In this document: one piece after another, positions 60,848 through 64,000 of the stretch
How the letters are laid out: each line of letters begins with the position of its first letter
Numbering within the stretch: the first letter of the stretch is position 1
DNA from: JTS-AC122 sp050246015
GTDB lineage: Bacteria; Planctomycetota; Phycisphaerae; Phycisphaerales; UBA1924
Assembly: GCA_050246015.1 (NCBI GenBank)
Contig: JBFWWU010000010.1
Span: 62,001 to 126,000 of the forward strand
Reading direction: 5' to 3'
DNA length: 64,000 nucleotides
Notes under the pieces: model-generated
The model's input: the letters and a program-made list of their open reading frames with translations, nothing else
What the model was told of the DNA's origin: nothing
Database searches by the model: none
Translations under genes and position numbers: made by a program

Positions 60848-62013
60848 GCGAGGCGGGATCCGTGTTTTCGAGCGAGCAGGTGGCGTCGGGCGCGTCGTGG
60901 CTGAGCGCGGCCGCGGGGGAGAGCGACGTGGTGGTGTCTTCACGCATCCGTCTGGCGCGAAACCTGGTCGGGTTCCCGTTTCCGAAGAAGGGATCGAGGG
61001 TGCAGCGCCAGCAGGTGATGGATCTGATCCGGGCGCGCGTGCAGCGTCTGGCGCGCACCAGCGCGCCGGATGATCGCGCGCGACTGGCGTGGATCGACGT
61101 GCACCAGAGCGTGCAGGCCGACCGCATGCTCATGGTGGAGCGTCACGTGATTTCCAAGGAGCACGCGCAGGGCGACCTGCCGCGGGCTGTGGCCATTTCG
61201 CTCCCGGACGAGCGGGTGTCGATCATGGTCAACGAGGAGGACCAGATCCGGTTGCAGGTCATGTGCGCCGGGCTTCAACTGGGGGTGGCGTTTGAACAGG
61301 CCGATCGGCTCGATTCACTGCTGGGCGGTCTTCGGCCGGCGCCGGAGCAGGGTGCGAGCGCGGAACGTTCGGGGCCGCGCTGGATCCCGGATGAAACGGA
61401 TGACTGGCTTCGCTACGCGTATTCGCCTCGCTTCGGATACCTGACCGCGTGTCCGACGAACGTGGGGACGGGGATGCGGGTGTCGGTGATGCTGCACCTG
61501 CCGGCGCTGCGCTTGACGGGGGAGATCGACAAGGTTCGGCGGGCGACCAAGGACATGAACCTGGCGGTGCGGGGGTATTACGGAGAAGGGTCGGAGGCGG
61601 CCGGGGATCTGTTCCAGATTTCGAATCAGACAACGCTGGGCAAGCCCGAGCGTGTGCTGCTGCACGAGTTCGAGCGGGAGGTGTTGCCGCACATCGTGGA
61701 ATACGAGCGCAAGGCGCGGACGTTCATGGTGACCAAGCGCCGCAAGCAGACCGAGGACACGGTGTTCCGTGCGCTGGGGACGCTTCGGTACGCCCGGCGA
61801 CTGACGCCGGAGGAGGCCTTGCCGCTGCTGAGCCAGGTTCGGCTAGGAATCCTGACCGGGCTGATCGACGACGTGAAGGTCAACACGGTCAATCAACTGG
61901 TGCTGCTGACGCAGCCGCAACATCTGCAGCGATTGGTTGGCAAGGAGATGGACCAGGACAAGCGACGCGAAGCGCGGGCGGATCTCGTGCGGGACTGGGT
62001 GAAGCCGACGTGA
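60844..62013 (+). CDS. mcsB: protein arginine kinase McsB
   Basis: 389 residues of the phosphagen-kinase fold lacking the N-terminal helical domain, as in McsB. VVVSSRIRLARNLVGFPFP (29-47) holds phosphate-binding Args, IMVNEEDQIRLQVM (127-140) the catalytic Glu, CPTNVGTGMRVSVMLHLP (203-220) the conserved Cys and nucleotide loop, and DLFQISNQTTLG the active-site flap. Residues 160-190 (GGLRPAPEQGASAERSGPRWIPDET) are an insertion relative to Bacillus McsB. It phosphorylates Arg on proteins; in Firmicutes pArg marks substrates for ClpCP. Overlap with mcsA by 4 nt and GGAGG upstream indicate coupling. No clpC or ctsR here. Confidence 0.92.
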   Translation: MSEAGSVFSSEQVASGASWLSAAAGESDVVVSSRIRLARNLVGFPFPKKGSRVQRQQVMDLIRARVQRLARTSAPDDRARLAWIDVHQSVQADRMLMVERHVISKEHAQGDLPRAVAISLPDERVSIMVNEEDQIRLQVMCAGLQLGVAFEQADRLDSLLGGLRPAPEQGASAERSGPRWIPDETDDWLRYAYSPRFGYLTACPTNVGTGMRVSVMLHLPALRLTGEIDKVRRATKDMNLAVRGYYGEGSEAAGDLFQISNQTTLGKPERVLLHEFEREVLPHIVEYERKARTFMVTKRRKQTEDTVFRALGTLRYARRLTPEEALPLLSQVRLGILTGLIDDVKVNTVNQLVLLTQPQHLQRLVGKEMDQDKRREARADLVRDWVKPT

Positions 62014-62040
62014 ACCGGGGTGTCGCCGGGGGTATCTCGC

Positions 62041-62691
62041 TCAGGACGTGATTCGGCGGAAGGTCTCTTCATCGAGGCCGAGGTATTCGCGCATGTGCTG
62101 GTCGTAAGCCTCGGCGTCCTGTTCTTTCGACAGGTCCAGGCGGAGTTCGTTGATGACTTTCGTGCCCTGGCGGATCCATGCCTCCCAGCGTTCCTTGCTG
62201 ACGTTCTGGAAGATCCATTCGCCGACGGGTCCGCGGAAGGGGGGGCGGTCGAGTTTGGCGCCGGCCGAGGAAGCGGCAGAGCGTGAGCGGACGCCACCGA
62301 GTTCCACGACGCCGCCCGCCGAGCCTTCCGTGCTCACGGAGGTTCCCGCGGTCTTGGGGGGCTCCTTGCCGATGGATCGAAGCAAATCGGAGATAGCGGA
62401 TTGCGGCATGCGGTCGCCGCGTTCGGCGGCGATCATGTACCCGCGGGTGAGGACGTCGGCGGCGCGGTCCCTTTGGCCGGCCCGGATGAGGCTGTCGCCG
62501 GCGAGTTGGAACGCCTTGCTCATGCCCGGGGCCAACTCGGTGCACCTGAGAAAACTTTCGGCGGCGTCGCGGTAGCGCTGGGCCTGAAGATAGGCGTTCG
62601 CGAGGGAGTAGTGGGCCATTTCGTTGTCCGGATCGGCCTGCGCCATGTTTTGAAACTGGGCGATCCGCGAATCAAGGTCGGTGTTGGTCAT
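62041..62691 (-). CDS. TPR protein fused to a YggX-like iron-trafficking domain
   Basis: 216 residues. Residues 1-100 are about 2.5 TPRs (MAHYSLANAYLQAQRYRDAAESFLRCTELAP). Residues 147-216 match the YggX family: LDRPPFRGPVGEWIFQNVSKERWEAWIRQGTKVINELRLDLSKEQDAEAYDQHMREYLGL corresponds to L-x-RPPFPG-x-LG...NE-RL...M-x-FL. The redox Cys at the N-terminus of YggX is absent; a Gly/Ser/Ala linker stands there. YggX protects Fe-S clusters and traffics Fe(II); a role without the Cys is uncertain. The ATG 62691 follows TACGAT (62702-62697) by 5 nt, without a Shine-Dalgarno. Confidence 0.78.
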   Translation of the reverse strand: MTNTDLDSRIAQFQNMAQADPDNEMAHYSLANAYLQAQRYRDAAESFLRCTELAPGMSKAFQLAGDSLIRAGQRDRAADVLTRGYMIAAERGDRMPQSAISDLLRSIGKEPPKTAGTSVSTEGSAGGVVELGGVRSRSAASSAGAKLDRPPFRGPVGEWIFQNVSKERWEAWIRQGTKVINELRLDLSKEQDAEAYDQHMREYLGLDEETFRRITS

Positions 62692-62696
62692 GTGGC

Positions 62697-62702
62697 ATCG
62701 TA
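62697..62702 (-). promoter_or_regulatory. -10 box TACGAT, leaderless-type, for the TPR-YggX gene
   Basis: TACGAT lies 5 nt before the ATG at 62691; no ribosome-binding site. Confidence 0.35.
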
Positions 62703-62829
62703 CCCCTTCAGGCGCGGATGTCCGGATGGTGGGGGGTGGGGGGGCGACCTACCATCAGCCTCGTCGAACGATCGTTCTGTTTGGAATATGGTTGCACGCG
62801 GGCCGGTGGCCTTGCGTTTGGAGAATCGA

Positions 62830-64000
62830 ATGAGCGCCGTCCCCGCTTCCGGCATGTCGTCCCGCTCTCACGTTTCGGTTTCGTCGTCGAAGTCATCCAC
62901 GCTCGCGATCGAAGGGGGGACGCCGGTGTCGGCGACAAACGTGCCGTTCATGTCGGTCGGGCTGACCGAGGCGGACAAGCAGGCGGCGATCGGGGTGCTG
63001 AACTCCGGGATGCTGCGGGCGGCGAAGAAGTGCGAGGAACTCGAGCAGCGCTTCGGAGCGATGTCCGGGGCGAAGCATGCGATGACGTGCGCCAACGGCA
63101 CGTGCGCGCTGCAACTGGCGTACGAGCCGCTGTTCCGCGCGGGTGATGACGTGCTGGTGCCGGCGTGGTCGTACATCGCGACGGTGTCGATGGTGGTCGC
63201 CCGCGGCGGGAACCCGGTCTTCGTTGATGCGCTGCCGGATACGTACCAGATCGACGTGGCGGATGCGGAGAAGCGGATCACGCCGAAGACGACGGCGATC
63301 GCGTGCACGCACCTGTACGGGTGCCCGGTCGATATTGACGCCGTGCAGGCGCTCGCGAAGAAGCACAACCTGAAGGTGATCTACGACGCGGCGCAGTCGC
63401 ACCTGGCGACGTACCGCGGCAAGGGAATCGGCGCGTTCGGCGACGCGGTGACGTATTCGTTCTACGCGACCAAGAACCTCGCGACGGGCGAGGGCGGCAT
63501 GGTGACGTGCAACGACGACGGGCTGGCGCGGCAGATCAAACTGCTGCGCTCTCACGGCGAAACCGAGAAGTACCTGCACGAGCAGGTCGGGTACAACTAC
63601 CGCATGAACGACATTACCGGAGCGATCGGCTGCTCGCGACTGGATCGGCTGGAAGCCGAGACCAGGCAGCGGCAATCGAACGCGGCGCGGTTCGACGCGA
63701 TCATCGACGCCATCCCAGCGCTGGCCAAGCCGGTGACGACGCCCGGCGCGGCGTCGGTGTTCCATCTGTACGTCGTCAAACTCAACCTCGACCGGGTGCG
63801 CTGCACACGTGACGAGTTCATCGCGGCGCTGGCCAAGGAGGGCGTGCCGACGGCGGTGCACTACCCGCGCCCGCTGACGCGGCAGCCGGCGTTTGCGAAG
63901 TTCATGACCGGGGCGGGCGGGGCGGGCGGGTGCGGCTCGTCGGGGTGCGGGTGCACGCGCACCAAGAACGACGCGGCGTCGTACCCGGTCTCGGAGGATC
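62830..64000 (+). CDS. DegT/DnrJ/EryC1/StrS aminotransferase, 3' partial
   Basis: At least 390 residues, cut by the window end. AIEGGTPVSA...PFMSVGLTEADKQAAIGVLNSGML, TCANGTCALQLAYEPLFRAGDDVLVPAWSYIAT, IYDAAQSHLATY (PLP-binding Asp/Gln) and SFYATKNLATGEGGMVTCND with PLP Lys215 place it in the sugar aminotransferase family. These enzymes make amino-sugars for surface glycans or antibiotics. After the last complete motif (VPTAVHYPRPLTRQPAFAKF) comes an unusual Gly/Cys-rich stretch (about 363-380, GGAGGCGSSGCGCTRTKND). GGAG 7 nt before the ATG sets the start. Not adjacent to the neu operon, so a pathway link is speculative. Confidence 0.87.
   Translation, partial: MSAVPASGMSSRSHVSVSSSKSSTLAIEGGTPVSATNVPFMSVGLTEADKQAAIGVLNSGMLRAAKKCEELEQRFGAMSGAKHAMTCANGTCALQLAYEPLFRAGDDVLVPAWSYIATVSMVVARGGNPVFVDALPDTYQIDVADAEKRITPKTTAIACTHLYGCPVDIDAVQALAKKHNLKVIYDAAQSHLATYRGKGIGAFGDAVTYSFYATKNLATGEGGMVTCNDDGLARQIKLLRSHGETEKYLHEQVGYNYRMNDITGAIGCSRLDRLEAETRQRQSNAARFDAIIDAIPALAKPVTTPGAASVFHLYVVKLNLDRVRCTRDEFIAALAKEGVPTAVHYPRPLTRQPAFAKFMTGAGGAGGCGSSGCGCTRTKNDAASYPVSED

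Noticed and set aside
1..64000. tRNA, rRNA, CRISPR arrays, transposase genes or attachment sites
   Set aside because: Looked for T-loop-like sequences, regular direct repeats with spacers, transposase motifs and flanking duplications in the gaps between genes; none was convincing.

Overview
The window is GC-rich, gene-dense bacterial DNA and most resembles a planctomycete of the Phycisphaerae type. This rests on four things: a 3,179-residue secreted protein with an LEPR-XLL-like motif (ALEQRQLLFA) behind an Arg-rich N-terminus; a secreted protein ending in the tandem acidic NSQDYFDF/NDSQDFFDF segments typical of that group; zinc-ribbon membrane proteins; and housekeeping genes scattered as singletons or pairs. 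I saw no rRNA, tRNA, CRISPR array, transposase or phage gene. Lineage is an inference from protein style, not a database result.

Layout. 1-6.5 kb: 3' end of a cyanophycinase-like peptidase, a crotonase, a DUF2231 membrane protein, a TlpA-like thioredoxin protein, aat with an alpha/beta hydrolase, and a BtuF-like corrinoid-binding protein that carries a palindromic element inserted in frame. 6.5-10.3 kb: operon of TPR protein, Sua5/YrdC and MoeB/ThiF. 10.3-21.6 kb: a 1,481-residue PQQ-propeller protein, three membrane proteins, a Dus enzyme, a lipoprotein and a CysQ/HAL2-type phosphatase. 21.6-26.9 kb: flotillin plus NfeD pair, a Pmp3 peptide, a YihY/BrkB protein and a small lipoprotein. 26.9-34.6 kb: an orphan nuoB, an HTH regulator behind a palindromic operator/promoter, a GNAT, argJ-argF, a methyltransferase, a lipoprotein and phoH. 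34.6-44.1 kb: a PgpH-type HD phosphodiesterase, then (reverse strand) a tightly overlapping four-gene nonulosonic-acid operon: Maf fusion protein, neuA, neuB, neuC. 44.2-50 kb: membrane protein, amidase, free Met-(R)-sulfoxide reductase, a PPC/dockerin-like secreted protein and a second TlpA-like protein. 50.5-60.1 kb: the giant surface protein with a clear terminator. 60.1-64 kb: mcsA-mcsB (protein arginine kinase), a TPR-YggX fusion, and the start of a DegT/DnrJ aminotransferase cut by the window end.

How the genes work together. The clearest module is the sialic/legionaminic-type cluster. NeuC makes the hexosamine precursor, NeuB condenses it, NeuA activates it with CMP, and the Maf-type protein is the likely transferase. 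That protein has an added nucleotidyltransferase-like domain and a radical-SAM/SPASM-like tail that has lost its cysteines. Its four genes overlap by 1-4 nt, so expression is probably coupled. argJ-argF, phoH-pgpH, mcsA-mcsB and nfeD-flotillin are other functional pairs.

Two window-wide patterns stand out. First, at least nine genes that lack a Shine-Dalgarno have a TAYNNT hexamer 5-9 nt before the start codon, which suggests frequent leaderless transcription. Second, a GGGCGTCCC palindromic repeat family occurs in three places, one of them inside a gene.
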